Part shown: one piece after another, positions 1-7,713 of the stretch
How positions within the stretch are numbered: the stretch's first letter is position 1
Layout: each line of letters starts with the position of its first letter
Assembly (NCBI RefSeq): GCF_947494025.1
Contig: NZ_CANLTQ010000001.1
Coordinates: 372,001-436,000 of the forward strand
DNA from: an uncultured Jannaschia sp.
Lineage (GTDB): Bacteria; Pseudomonadota; Alphaproteobacteria; Rhodobacterales; Rhodobacteraceae
Length of the DNA stretch: 64,000 nt
Direction of reading: 5' to 3'
Position numbers and translations under genes: made by a program
Notes under the pieces: model-generated
Databases searched by the model: none
What the model was told of the DNA's origin: nothing
The model's input: the letters and a program-made list of their open reading frames with translations, nothing else

Positions 1-195
1 CCCCTCGTCGATGAGGCGCGCGAGGGGGACGTGATCGGAGCGGTTGATGAGCGAGAAGGTGACCTGCGTGTCCGGGTGGTTGCGGAACACGGACTGGCAC
101 ATCAGCAGCTTGTAGAAGTCGGTGTCGATCAGCGAGCGGACGATCGGGTCGATCTTCCATTTGTGGTTCCAGACGCGCGTGGCGATGTCCTGCAT
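1..195 (-). CDS. pncB: nicotinate phosphoribosyltransferase, N-terminal part
   Basis: Only the first 65 codons are present; the gene leaves the window at its left edge. The enzyme condenses nicotinate with PRPP to make nicotinate mononucleotide in NAD salvage. The stretch [12 protein letters not shown] at residues 21-32 is the family's N-terminal signature. The ATG at 195 is preceded by GGAGG five bases upstream, which supports this start. It lies 76 bases downstream of the nicotinamidase gene on the same strand, so the two consecutive salvage steps (nicotinamide to nicotinate to NaMN) are probably co-transcribed. Confidence 0.9.
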   Translation of the reverse strand, partial: MQDIATRVWNHKWKIDPIVRSLIDTDFYKLLMCQSVFRNHPDTQVTFSLINRSDHVPLARLIDEG

Positions 196-271
196 GTGAT
201 CCTCCGGCCCCTGCGTCCCGGCTTAAAGCAAGGCGGGGGCGCAAGGGGAAGCGCGTTCCGCCCCGGCGGGG

Positions 272-868
272 TCAGGCGAGCGTGACGCCCGCCGCCCGCA
301 TGCCGGCCCGCGCGGCCTCGCGGGAGCCGTCGAGGTCGATGGCGCGGGTCAGATCCTCGCGCACGGTGACGGCGTAGCCCAGCCGCGCGGCGTCGACGGC
401 GGAGAAGTTGACGCAGAAGTCGTGGGCGAGACCGACCAGCGTCAGGTCGGTGACGCCGAGGCTGCGGAGCAGGCCGTCGAGCCCGGTCGGCGTCTCCCGG
501 TCGTTCTCGAAGAAGGCGGAATAGCTGTCGATGGCGGGGTTCATGCCCTTGCGGACGATGGCGCGGGCGCGGGCGGCGTCGAGATCCGGGTGGAAGGCGG
601 CGTCCGCGCTGCCCTGGATGCAATGGTCGGGCCAGAGGACCTGCGGGCCGTAGGGCATGTCGATCACGTCGTAGGGCGCACGGCCCTCGTGCGAGGCGGC
701 GAAGGAGGAATGGCCGGCGGGGTGCCAGTCCTGCGTCAGGATCACATGCGGGACGTCCGGCATCAGCGCGTTGATCCCCGGCACCACCGCGTCGCCGTCC
801 GGCACGGCGAGGTTGCCGCCCGGGCAGAAGCCGAGCTGGACGTCGATCACGATGAGGGCATGGGTCAT
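272..868 (-). CDS. pncA: nicotinamidase
   Basis: Cytoplasmic amidase of the isochorismatase-like fold that hydrolyses nicotinamide to nicotinate and ammonia. In the 198-residue product the catalytic triad is visible as Asp9 (VIDVQ), Lys107 (VRKGMN) and Cys152 (HDFCVNF); the metal ligands are Asp47 and His49 (TQDWHP) and His82 (WPDHCIQG). The start at 868 has an AAGGAGGT ribosome site; a longer frame reaching 916 lacks one. It is divergent from trhO with 65 bases between starts and is followed by pncB on the same strand. Length and motifs are normal for the family. Confidence 0.94.
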   Translation of the reverse strand: MTHALIVIDVQLGFCPGGNLAVPDGDAVVPGINALMPDVPHVILTQDWHPAGHSSFAASHEGRAPYDVIDMPYGPQVLWPDHCIQGSADAAFHPDLDAARARAIVRKGMNPAIDSYSAFFENDRETPTGLDGLLRSLGVTDLTLVGLAHDFCVNFSAVDAARLGYAVTVREDLTRAIDLDGSREAARAGMRAAGVTLA

Positions 869-898
869 GGCGGACCTCCTTGGCCGCGAGCCTATCGG

Positions 899-927
899 TT
901 GAGGCGCGGGGGGCAATCGCCTATTCG
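899..927 (+). promoter_or_regulatory. candidate sigma70 promoter of trhO
   Basis: TTGAGG (899-904) and TATTCG (922-927) are separated by 17 bases. Transcription would begin at about 933-935, which is the ATG of trhO at 934, and there is no Shine-Dalgarno sequence before that ATG, so the message could be leaderless. Seen by eye only. Confidence 0.3.
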
Positions 928-933
928 CCGGGC

Positions 934-1833
934 ATGTTCACCGTCGCCGCCTTGTACCGCTTCACGCCGGTCGCCGAGCCGGCCGCGCTGCGCGGTCCGC
1001 TCGCGGAGGTCTGCGCGGCCGTAGGCGTGACGGGGACGCTGCTGCTGGCGCCGGAGGGCCTCAACGGGACGATCGCCGGATCCGCCGGGGGGGTGGCGGC
1101 CGTGCTGTCGCATCTGCGCGCCCTGCCCGGCTGCGCCGACCTCGCCCCGCGGTTCAGCGAGACCGCGACGCCGCCCTTCGGAAAGATGCGCGTCCGGCTC
1201 AAGCGGGAGATCGTGACGATGGGGCAGCCCGGCCTCGACCCCGCGACGGTGGGCCGAAAGGTCGCCCCCGGGGACTGGAACGCGGTGATCGCCGATCCGG
1301 ACACGGTCGTGATCGACACGCGGAACGCCTACGAGGTCGCCATCGGCAGCTTCCGGGGCGCCGTCGATCCCGGGACGGAGACGTTCGGCGCGTTCCCCGG
1401 ATGGTGGGCGGCCAATCGCGACGCCCATGCCGGCAAACGCGTCGCGATGTTCTGCACCGGCGGCATCCGCTGCGAGAAGGCCACCGCGTTCCTGCGGGCG
1501 GACGGGGTGGCGGACGTGGTGCATCTGGACGGCGGCATCCTGAACTACCTCGACACGGTGCCGGAGGCGGAGAGCCTTTGGCGCGGTGGCTGCTTCGTCT
1601 TCGACGACCGGGTCAGCGTCGGGCACGGGCTGCGAACGGGGGAGCATGTCCTCTGCCATGCCTGCCGGCGCCCCCTGTCGCCCGCGGAAACGGAGCATCC
1701 CGACTACGAGGCCGGGGTGTCCTGCCAGCGTTGCGTCGATACATTCGATGCCGGGGACAAGGCCCGTTTCCGCGAACGGATGCGGCAGGTCGCGCTGGCC
1801 CGCGCGCGGGGCGGGCGGCACCTCGGCGGCTAG
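934..1833 (+). CDS. trhO: tRNA uridine(34) hydroxylase, rhodanese family
   Basis: TrhO (YceA) hydroxylates U34 in tRNA anticodons, the oxygen-dependent route to 5-hydroxyuridine-derived modifications. The 299-residue product has the N-terminal ferredoxin-like region starting MFTVAALYRF, a rhodanese domain at about residues 120-220 with the active cysteine at residue 174 in CTGGIRCEK, and a C-terminal region with four cysteines (CHAC and CQRC) that probably binds zinc. The start at 934 matches where family members begin; an upstream TTG at 880 would add 18 residues but lacks support. Divergent from pncA. Confidence 0.9.
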   Translation: MFTVAALYRFTPVAEPAALRGPLAEVCAAVGVTGTLLLAPEGLNGTIAGSAGGVAAVLSHLRALPGCADLAPRFSETATPPFGKMRVRLKREIVTMGQPGLDPATVGRKVAPGDWNAVIADPDTVVIDTRNAYEVAIGSFRGAVDPGTETFGAFPGWWAANRDAHAGKRVAMFCTGGIRCEKATAFLRADGVADVVHLDGGILNYLDTVPEAESLWRGGCFVFDDRVSVGHGLRTGEHVLCHACRRPLSPAETEHPDYEAGVSCQRCVDTFDAGDKARFRERMRQVALARARGGRHLGG

Positions 1834-1943
1834 CGCGGCTGCGCCTCGTCCGACGGCTCCTCCTCGGCGGGACGGAACGTCAGGAACTTCACGGCGACGA
1901 ACAGGGCGAAGCCGAGGGCGGAGAGGAGGAAGAATTCGGTCAT
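1830..1943 (-). CDS. 37-residue single-pass membrane peptide
   Basis: A short reading frame encoding 37 residues: an N-terminal hydrophobic helix (about residues 4-23, FFLLSALGFALFV and on) followed by a short, acidic, charged tail (RPAEEEPSDEAQPR). Nearly every codon ends in G or C, as in the true genes here, and a GAGGG sequence lies about eight bases before the ATG. It converges on trhO with a four-base overlap at the stop codons. I do not recognise a family. Codon bias and topology make it a likely real gene, but no homologue can be checked here. Confidence 0.55.
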   Translation of the reverse strand: MTEFFLLSALGFALFVAVKFLTFRPAEEEPSDEAQPR

Positions 1944-2045
1944 GCGCCAGCCCTCACACGGCAACCTCGGGATCAGAATAGCACGGTGCGGGGGCGCGCC
2001 AAGTGCCCTCGTTCCGGGCGGCGCCCGCCCGCCGGCGCGGCCGCG

Positions 2046-3437
2046 TCACGGCTTCGACGGGATGACCTTGCCGGGGTTCATCCGGTGTTCCGGGTCGAGC
2101 GCCGCCTTGATCGCCCGCATCACGTCGAGCGCGACCGGATTCTTGCGGCGCGAAAGGGTGGCGAGCTTCGACAGGCCGATCCCGTGCTCGGCGCTGATCG
2201 AGCCGCGCATCTCAACGGTCACGTCCTCCACCATCTCCCGGATCGCGTCGAGATGGCCCGGCTCGTCCCGCGTCGGATAGATCGTCAGGTGAACGTTCCC
2301 GTCGCCCAGATGGGCGACGATCAGGTGATCGGCCCCGTCGTCGAGCCGCGCGAGCCGCGCCTCCATCTCGGGGATAAAACGCGCCACCGCGTCGAGCGGC
2401 AGGGCCACGTCGCTGTCGACGATCGGCAGGCGCGTGAAGGTGATCTCGGCCGCCGCTTCGCGCATCGCCCAGACATGCGCGCGCTGCGCCTCGTTCTGCG
2501 CGATCATCGCGTCGAGGACGTGCCCCGCCTCGACCGCCTCGGTCAGCGCGTCCTCCAGCGCCTCGTCCAGAGGCCGCGACAGACCGCCGAGGTCGATCAT
2601 CACGGTGTGGTCGTGGATCGCGAAGGGCTGCCGCAGATCGGGCCGATGCTCGGACAGGGCGGCCATGTAGGCGCGGGGCATGTATTCGAACGCTTCCACC
2701 GCGCCGTCGGTGGCGGCCTGCAGGCGGCGAAGAAGCGCCAGCGCGGCCGGCAGGTCGCGCACGGCGACCAGCGCGGCGGCGTGATGGCGGGGTCGCGGCG
2801 CGAGGCGCAGCACCGCCGCGGTGATGATGCCCAGCGTGCCTTCCGCGCCGATAAAGAGGTCGCGCAGGTCGTAGCCGGTATTGTCCTTGCGGAGATGGCT
2901 CATCAGGTCGAGCACGCGCCCGTCCGCCAGCACGACCTCCAGCCCCAGCACGAGGCCGCGCGTCGCGCCGTAGCGCACGACGTTGGAGCCGCCGGCATTG
3001 GTCGCCAGGAAGCCGCCCACCCGCGCGGAGCCGCGCGCCCCGAAGGTCAGCGGAAAGATGAGATCGTGGTGGGCGGCGCGGTCGTGGATGTCCGACAGGA
3101 CGACGCCGGCCCCGACCTGCATGGTCGCGGTGTCCGGGTTGACGGCGATTTCCGTCAGACGTTCGAGCGAGACCATCAGCGCCCCCTCGTTCGAGGTGCC
3201 GCCGACCAGTCCGGTATTCCCGCCGACCGGCACGATGGCGAGGTCGTGGCGCGCGGCGATGCGGACGACGCGCACGACCTCGTCGGTGTCGGCGGGGCGC
3301 ACGACCGCGACCGGCGCCGCGTGCCACTTGCCCGTCCAGTCCCGCCCGAAGCGCTCGACCTCCCCGCCGGTCAGGACATGCCGTTCGCCCAGTTCCTCCC
3401 GCAGCTCGTCGAGCGCGGTCTGTCGTTCGTCTTTCAT
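2046..3437 (-). CDS. FAD-linked D-2-hydroxyacid dehydrogenase (GlcD/D-lactate type)
   Basis: A 463-residue flavoprotein of the VAO/PCMH family. The FAD_binding_4 domain occupies about residues 40-215, with VPVGGNTGLVGGTS and a GGFLATNAGGSNVVRYG loop typical of the family. The C-terminal oxidase domain ends with HLGDGNVHL and the conserved SAEHGIG motif. These fit glycolate oxidase subunit D, D-lactate dehydrogenase and D-2-hydroxyglutarate dehydrogenase; sequence alone does not fix the substrate. The ATG at 3437 has a GGGAGG ribosome site. It stands alone: no GlcE/GlcF-like genes follow, which argues against a glycolate oxidase complex and for a single-subunit dehydrogenase. Confidence 0.85.
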   Translation of the reverse strand: MKDERQTALDELREELGERHVLTGGEVERFGRDWTGKWHAAPVAVVRPADTDEVVRVVRIAARHDLAIVPVGGNTGLVGGTSNEGALMVSLERLTEIAVNPDTATMQVGAGVVLSDIHDRAAHHDLIFPLTFGARGSARVGGFLATNAGGSNVVRYGATRGLVLGLEVVLADGRVLDLMSHLRKDNTGYDLRDLFIGAEGTLGIITAAVLRLAPRPRHHAAALVAVRDLPAALALLRRLQAATDGAVEAFEYMPRAYMAALSEHRPDLRQPFAIHDHTVMIDLGGLSRPLDEALEDALTEAVEAGHVLDAMIAQNEAQRAHVWAMREAAAEITFTRLPIVDSDVALPLDAVARFIPEMEARLARLDDGADHLIVAHLGDGNVHLTIYPTRDEPGHLDAIREMVEDVTVEMRGSISAEHGIGLSKLATLSRRKNPVALDVMRAIKAALDPEHRMNPGKVIPSKP

Positions 3438-3503
3438 GCGAAGCCTCCCGTGCCCCGGATGTGTCACGCGGGGGCGGGGTTGAAAAGCCGTGCCGTCGGC
3501 TCT

Positions 3504-3532
3504 TGACGCCCCCCGCCGCGAACCGTATCCCG
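3504..3532 (+). promoter_or_regulatory. sigma70 promoter of tRNA-Met
   Basis: TTGACG (3504-3509) and TATCCC (3527-3532) are exactly 17 bases apart, ending ten bases before the tRNA 5-prime end. The layout matches the tRNA-Ala promoter at 60077-60105 in this window. Confidence 0.6.
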
Positions 3533-3541
3533 CGCGCCAGT

Positions 3542-3618
3542 GGCGGTGTAGCTCAGTTGGTTAGAGCAGCGGAATCATAATCCGCGTGTCCGGGGTTCAA
3601 GTCCCTGCACCGCCACCA
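3542..3618 (+). tRNA. tRNA-Met(CAT), elongator
   Basis: A full cloverleaf with encoded CCA: acceptor GGCGGTG/CACCGCC, D arm GCTC/GAGC, anticodon stem GCGGA/TCCGC around loop ATCATAA (anticodon CAT), T arm CGGGG/CCCTG. The anticodon stem lacks the three consecutive G-C pairs of initiator tRNA and the first acceptor pair is intact G-C, so this is the elongator. A lysidine-type Ile tRNA also has CAT, but the GTAGCTCAGTTGGTTAGAGCA segment resembles elongator Met. It lies between the sox operon and the hydroxyacid dehydrogenase gene. Confidence 0.93.
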
Positions 3619-3753
3619 TCCTTTTCCCGGGACCGAAGCGGCGGATCGGTTGCCGCGATCCGGAATGGATCGTCCGGCATGCCCCGGAAAAAAAACGCGG
3701 CATCCGGGGGTTCGGCCCGACGGCGCTCCGGCTTGGCCGCGCGCCTGCCGGGA

Positions 3754-5442
3754 TCAGGGCGCGACGACCTGCACGACGTCGCTCGCATCCGCCGAAACCG
3801 TGCCCGTGCGCGCGACGTAGCGCTCCACCACGTCCCAGATCGGCGGCCCCTCCACCCCTTCGTTCACGCTGGCCCAGCCGGCCACGTTGTAGGTCGCGGA
3901 CGGCGCGATCGCCGCGCCCGTCGACAGGAGCGTCATCTCGCTGATCCGGCGACCCGGGGCGGCGGCGATGTCGATGCGGTAGCCCATGCCGCCGACCCGC
4001 ACCATGTCGCCCCCCTGCTGGTAGTAGGGGTCGGGGTGGAACAGGTTGTCGGCCACGTCCTCGAGGATCGCATGGAGCTGCTGGCCCGTCATCTGCGTGC
4101 GATACGCTTCGGGATAGGTCATCGCGGTGACGTTGAAGATGTCCTCGCGGGTGATGTCCTCGTCCGGCAGGAGGCTCGCGCCCCAGCGGAAGCCGGGGGA
4201 CAGGGCGATATCGGCCTCGCGTTCCTCCAGAAGCGCCCGGCAGATCAGGTCGTCCCAGGTGCCGTTGAAGTTGCCGCGCCGGTAGAGGAGCGACCCGGTG
4301 CGGCCGATCACCTCCCCGAGCTCCTCCGCGAAGGGCGCCCGCTCCGCCGCGACGAGGGCGGCCATGTCCGGATCGGGCGCGATCACGTCGGAGAAGACGG
4401 GGATCAGCTTGTGCGCGACGGCCCGCACCTCCCCGTCACGCACATCGAGGTCGACGCGGCTCACGAACTTGCCGTGGCTGCCGGACGCGATCACATGCGT
4501 GCGCCCGACCACGACCGGCTCCGGCAGCGCGTCGTGGGTGTGCCCGCTCAGGATCACGTCGATGCCCGGCACGTTCGCCGCCATCTTGCGGTCCACGTCG
4601 AAGCCATTGTGGCTGAGCAGGATCACCGCCTGCGCGCCGGCCGCCCGGGCCTGCCGCACCACCTCGGCCATGCGTTCCTCGCGCACGCCGAAGCTCAGCC
4701 CCGGGAACAGCCAGTCCGGGTTGGCGATCGGCGTGTAGGGGAAGGCCTGCCCGATCACGGCGACCGGCACGCCGCCGCGCTCGAACATCGTGTAGGGCTC
4801 GTAGGCGGGCTCGTCCCATTCGGCGTCGAAGATGTTGGCGCCGAGGAAGGGGTGGTCGAGCTCGCCCCCGATGATCTCGTTCACCCGGTCGAGGCCGAGC
4901 GTGAACTCCCAGTGGCCGGTCATCGCGTCGGTGCCGAGCGCGTTGAACACACGCACCATGTCCGCCCCGCCGGTCCGCAGCGCGGTGAGGCTCCCCTGCC
5001 ACGTGTCGCCGCCGTCGAGGAGGAGCGCGTCGGGCCGTTCGGCGCGGATCGCCTTGACCACCGTGGCGATCCGGTCGGCGCCTCCCATCTGCCCGTAGGC
5101 GCGTGCGAGCGCGACGAAATCCTCCGATGTCAGGGCGTATTGGGCGGGCGAGTTCGGCTCGATGCCGTAGTATCGCGAAAAGGCGTCGCCCGTCAGGTGT
5201 GGGGGCTTTCGCGCGGCGGCGCCCACGCCGATATTGACCCCCGGCTCCCGGAACCAGACGGGCATGAGTTGCGCATGGATGTCGGTGACGTGAATCAGCG
5301 TGACGTTGCCCGTGGTCCCGAAGGCCAGAAGGTCGTCCTGCGTCATCCTCTGCTGCGCGGCGAGCCGCGACCAGTTCGCCCCGCCGCCCCAGATGGCGGA
5401 GGCCGCCATCGCCGCCTGCAGGAAGTCGCGCCGTGCGATCAT
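3754..5442 (-). CDS. soxB: thiosulfohydrolase SoxB
   Basis: Periplasmic dimanganese enzyme that hydrolyses sulfate off the SoxY-cysteine thiosulfonate adduct in thiosulfate oxidation. The 562-residue protein starts with a twin-arginine signal (RRDFLQAAM) and has the metallophosphatase motifs HVTDIHAQL, DGGDTWQGS, GHWEF (SoxB-type rather than generic 5-nucleotidase), LLSHNGFDVD and SGHTHDALPE, then a 5-nucleotidase C-terminal domain. Length is typical. It is the last gene of soxVWXYZAB; soxC and soxD, which usually come next, are absent, and the next feature is tRNA-Met about 135 bases on. Start chosen so the Tat signal is N-terminal. Confidence 0.95.
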   Translation of the reverse strand: MIARRDFLQAAMAASAIWGGGANWSRLAAQQRMTQDDLLAFGTTGNVTLIHVTDIHAQLMPVWFREPGVNIGVGAAARKPPHLTGDAFSRYYGIEPNSPAQYALTSEDFVALARAYGQMGGADRIATVVKAIRAERPDALLLDGGDTWQGSLTALRTGGADMVRVFNALGTDAMTGHWEFTLGLDRVNEIIGGELDHPFLGANIFDAEWDEPAYEPYTMFERGGVPVAVIGQAFPYTPIANPDWLFPGLSFGVREERMAEVVRQARAAGAQAVILLSHNGFDVDRKMAANVPGIDVILSGHTHDALPEPVVVGRTHVIASGSHGKFVSRVDLDVRDGEVRAVAHKLIPVFSDVIAPDPDMAALVAAERAPFAEELGEVIGRTGSLLYRRGNFNGTWDDLICRALLEEREADIALSPGFRWGASLLPDEDITREDIFNVTAMTYPEAYRTQMTGQQLHAILEDVADNLFHPDPYYQQGGDMVRVGGMGYRIDIAAAPGRRISEMTLLSTGAAIAPSATYNVAGWASVNEGVEGPPIWDVVERYVARTGTVSADASDVVQVVAP

Positions 5443-5467
5443 CGTGCGTCTCCCCGCCGCGAAGGGC

Positions 5468-6310
5468 TCAGTTTCGGACGCTCGGCCCTTCGACCGACAG
5501 GCCGTTGCCGCGCGAGGCCACGTAGAGCTCCAGCGCAACAAGTTCGGGCGAGCCCGGCTCGAACGTCTCCGCCATGGTGTCGCGGATGCAGCCCTTGAAG
5601 CGCGACTGCACCGCGTTCAGCTTGGCGTTCTTCAGCCGGTAGGTCGGAAAGCCGTTGATCTGCCCCTGGCTCAGGTGGTCGGCGCGGATCATGCTGCCGT
5701 TGTTGTCCTCGTGGCAATTCGCGCAGGCCAGCTCCAGCCGCCCGTAGCGGGTATAGTAGATGTCGCGGCCCGCCTCCCACGTGGATTGCGCGGGTCCGTC
5801 GATCGCCACGTCCACCGGCATCCCGCGCGACACCGAGGAAATCAGCGCGACCATGTCGGTCATCTCGTCGCCGGCGTATTTCCAGGGCTCCGCGCCCATG
5901 CGGGAGGTGCGGCAATCGTTGACCTGCATCGCCAGCGTGCGGACCTCGCCCGCATCCTCGTTCCACTTCGGATAGACGGGGCGCACGCCGGCCATCTCCT
6001 CCGGCTCGCCGTGGCAGGAGGCGCAGCTTTCCTCCCCGGTGCCCGCCACCTCGAACCAGTCGTCGCGCGCGGCCTCGACGCCCAGCATGCCGGGATTCTC
6101 GAAATCGTCGGCCTCGATCGCCTGCGTCTCGTCGTTGCGGTAGTGCCAGCCGGAAATGATCGTGTCGAACACGTCCTCGAGATGCGCGGGGGCCGGCGCC
6201 TTGGTGACGATCTCGATCTCGCCGTTGATGACGAGGGTGTCGTCGTCCGGGTCGGCCAGGGCCGGGCCCGCGAGCAGCAGGCCCGCCAGCGAAAGCATGC
6301 GCGTCTTCAT
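5468..6310 (-). CDS. soxA: diheme cytochrome SoxA
   Basis: Catalytic subunit of the SoxAX complex, which oxidatively couples thiosulfate to the SoxY cysteine in the periplasm. The 280-residue product has a Sec signal peptide (about residues 1-19) and two heme c sites, CASCH (96-100) and CANCH (196-200). Cys133 and Cys241 (FKGCIRDT) are positioned as the unusual thiolate heme ligands, the latter being the active-site cysteine. Two CxxCH motifs make this the diheme form. It sits between soxZ and soxB on the same strand, 25 bases before soxB. Confidence 0.94.
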   Translation of the reverse strand: MKTRMLSLAGLLLAGPALADPDDDTLVINGEIEIVTKAPAPAHLEDVFDTIISGWHYRNDETQAIEADDFENPGMLGVEAARDDWFEVAGTGEESCASCHGEPEEMAGVRPVYPKWNEDAGEVRTLAMQVNDCRTSRMGAEPWKYAGDEMTDMVALISSVSRGMPVDVAIDGPAQSTWEAGRDIYYTRYGRLELACANCHEDNNGSMIRADHLSQGQINGFPTYRLKNAKLNAVQSRFKGCIRDTMAETFEPGSPELVALELYVASRGNGLSVEGPSVRN

Positions 6311-6338
6311 CTCGGTCCTCCCCACGATCCCGCGGCGC

Positions 6339-6668
6339 TCAGGCGACGGTGACCGTCTTTTCCTCGGTATAGACGTCGCCGTCGTCGTCGTACCACGTGA
6401 AGACGAAGCTGCCCGACGACGGGACCGTCGCCTCGAACTCGAAATACGGGTTCGACGAGATCGCCGGCTCCATCGCGACGTCGATCACGCTCTCGCCCTC
6501 GAACTCCACCGTGAAGCGGTTGATGATCGAGCGCGGGATCAGGTTGCCGTCGTCGTCCCGGCGCTGCCCGGATTCCATCGGGTGGCTGATCAGGGTCTTG
6601 ATCTGGATGACCTCGCCGGCTTTCGCCTCGTCGGGGACGCGGACGCGGGGTTTCACGCCGTCTGCCAT
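6339..6668 (-). CDS. soxZ: sulfur carrier complex subunit SoxZ
   Basis: Small immunoglobulin-like partner of SoxY; the SoxYZ heterodimer carries sulfur intermediates between SoxAX, SoxB and SoxCD. The 109-residue protein has no signal peptide, as expected, since SoxZ is exported by hitch-hiking with Tat-exported SoxY. Typical segments are VRVPDEAKAGEVIQIKTLISH near the N terminus (conserved KAGE...HPME) and FVFTWYDDDGDVYTEEK at the end. A GAGGAGAG ribosome site precedes the ATG at 6668. It follows soxY by 17 bases. Confidence 0.95.
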   Translation of the reverse strand: MADGVKPRVRVPDEAKAGEVIQIKTLISHPMESGQRRDDDGNLIPRSIINRFTVEFEGESVIDVAMEPAISSNPYFEFEATVPSSGSFVFTWYDDDGDVYTEEKTVTVA

Positions 6669-6685
6669 GTCTCTCTCCTCTGGGT

Positions 6686-7111
6686 TCAGCCGCCGCAGCC
6701 GCCGATGGTGACCTTCACCTCCTGCGAGGTACGCGCGAAGCTGCCGTCCCCGAGCTTGGCGATGGCGATGACGTCCTGCGTCTGGGCGAGCCGGATGCGG
6801 GTGGAGGCGTACTGGCTCGCCGCGAGCGGGCCGAAGGCGAAGCGCCCGACCTCGGGGTTCGGGTTGCCGGCGGCGAGCACGAGGATCTCGCTCGCGCCCG
6901 GCGCCTCCACCTTGATCGGCACCGTGTTGCCGTTCTCCGCGATCTCGGGCGCGGTGAGCGTCACGCCCCCCTCCTTCAGTTCGGCATCGCCGGTGAAGTC
7001 GAGAACCGCCGCCTCGATGTTCGCATCGGCCGTCTGCGCGCGCAGGGGCAGCGCCGCGAGGGCGGCCGCGCCGAGCCCGAGCGCCAGGCTGTCGCGTCGT
7101 GTCACATGCAT
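6686..7111 (-). CDS. soxY: sulfur carrier protein SoxY
   Basis: The covalent sulfur carrier of the Sox system. The 141-residue precursor begins with a twin-arginine signal (TRRDSLALGLGAAAL) and ends with the swinging-arm motif VTIGGCGG, whose cysteine (residue 139) takes up thiosulfate. The ATG at 7111 was chosen because GGAGG lies nine bases before it and it puts the Tat motif in place; a start six codons upstream has no ribosome site. It is followed by soxZ and preceded by soxX. Confidence 0.95.
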   Translation of the reverse strand: MHVTRRDSLALGLGAAALAALPLRAQTADANIEAAVLDFTGDAELKEGGVTLTAPEIAENGNTVPIKVEAPGASEILVLAAGNPNPEVGRFAFGPLAASQYASTRIRLAQTQDVIAIAKLGDGSFARTSQEVKVTIGGCGG

Positions 7112-7142
7112 CGTCTCGATCCTCCGCATCAGCGTTCGCTCC

Positions 7143-7622
7143 TCAGCTTTCGTGGAGCGTCATGAGATAGGCCACCAGATCCTCGACCTCCTGCGCCGTG
7201 AGCAGCGGGGCGAGCTCGCCCTCGGCGGCTTCGCCCGTGAACCCGTCGCCGGGCCGGACATAGCCGCCGGTCTTGTAGAAGGACGGCATCATCGTCTCGG
7301 GAAAGATGCGTTTCGCATCCGCCACGATCCCGCGCAGGTCGGCCTCCGTCCAGCGGTCGGCGGCGCCGTCGAGCACCGGACCGATCGTGCCGAGAAAGCC
7401 CAGCTCCTCCAGTTCGGAAACGCGGTGGCAGGCGACGCAGTTCCCCGCGCCCTTGTTCATCAGCGCGCGGCCGTTCTCCGGATCGCCGGGCGTGCCGGAA
7501 AGCGAGGTCTCGACCGAGCCGTATTCGTCGAACGGAACATCCGCGGGCGGCACGATCTCGGCCGCGGGGGCCACCCCGCCGAGGACGAGCGACAGGACGA
7601 TGCCGGTCAGGATTCGTTTCAT
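7143..7622 (-). CDS. soxX: monoheme cytochrome SoxX
   Basis: Electron-accepting subunit of SoxAX. The 159-residue precursor has a Sec signal peptide (MKRILTGIVLSLVLGGVAPAA), one heme c site CVACH, and a Met ligand candidate in ETMMPSFYK. A GGAGAGG ribosome site precedes the ATG at 7622. The 91-base gap to soxW is the longest in the cluster and holds a promoter-like sequence, so soxXYZAB may be a transcription unit of its own. Family assignment rests on heme motif, size and position. Confidence 0.93.
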   Translation of the reverse strand: MKRILTGIVLSLVLGGVAPAAEIVPPADVPFDEYGSVETSLSGTPGDPENGRALMNKGAGNCVACHRVSELEELGFLGTIGPVLDGAADRWTEADLRGIVADAKRIFPETMMPSFYKTGGYVRPGDGFTGEAAEGELAPLLTAQEVEDLVAYLMTLHES

Positions 7623-7651
7623 CGCGGGCCTCTCCATTCCCTTCCCCGGGG

Positions 7652-7680
7652 ATGGTAGTGTGCGGACCCCCCGCTTGCAA
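7652..7680 (-). promoter_or_regulatory. candidate promoter of soxXYZAB in the soxW-soxX gap
   Basis: On the minus strand TTGCAA (7680-7675) and TACCAT (7657-7652) are 17 bases apart, about 30 bases before the soxX start. In Paracoccus pantotrophus the soxW-soxX gap is a known SoxR-controlled promoter region, so the position is meaningful. No soxR gene is in this window. Confidence 0.45.
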
Positions 7681-7713
7681 CGGGGCCGGCGGGATCGCGA
7701 CCCGACGCGGGCC

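Noticed and set aside
3682-3709. CCCCGG...CCGGGG repeat with an A8/T8 run downstream of soxB
   Set aside because: The T8 run falls inside the loop, not after a stem, so it does not make a convincing intrinsic terminator; an AT run in a short gap is a simpler reading.
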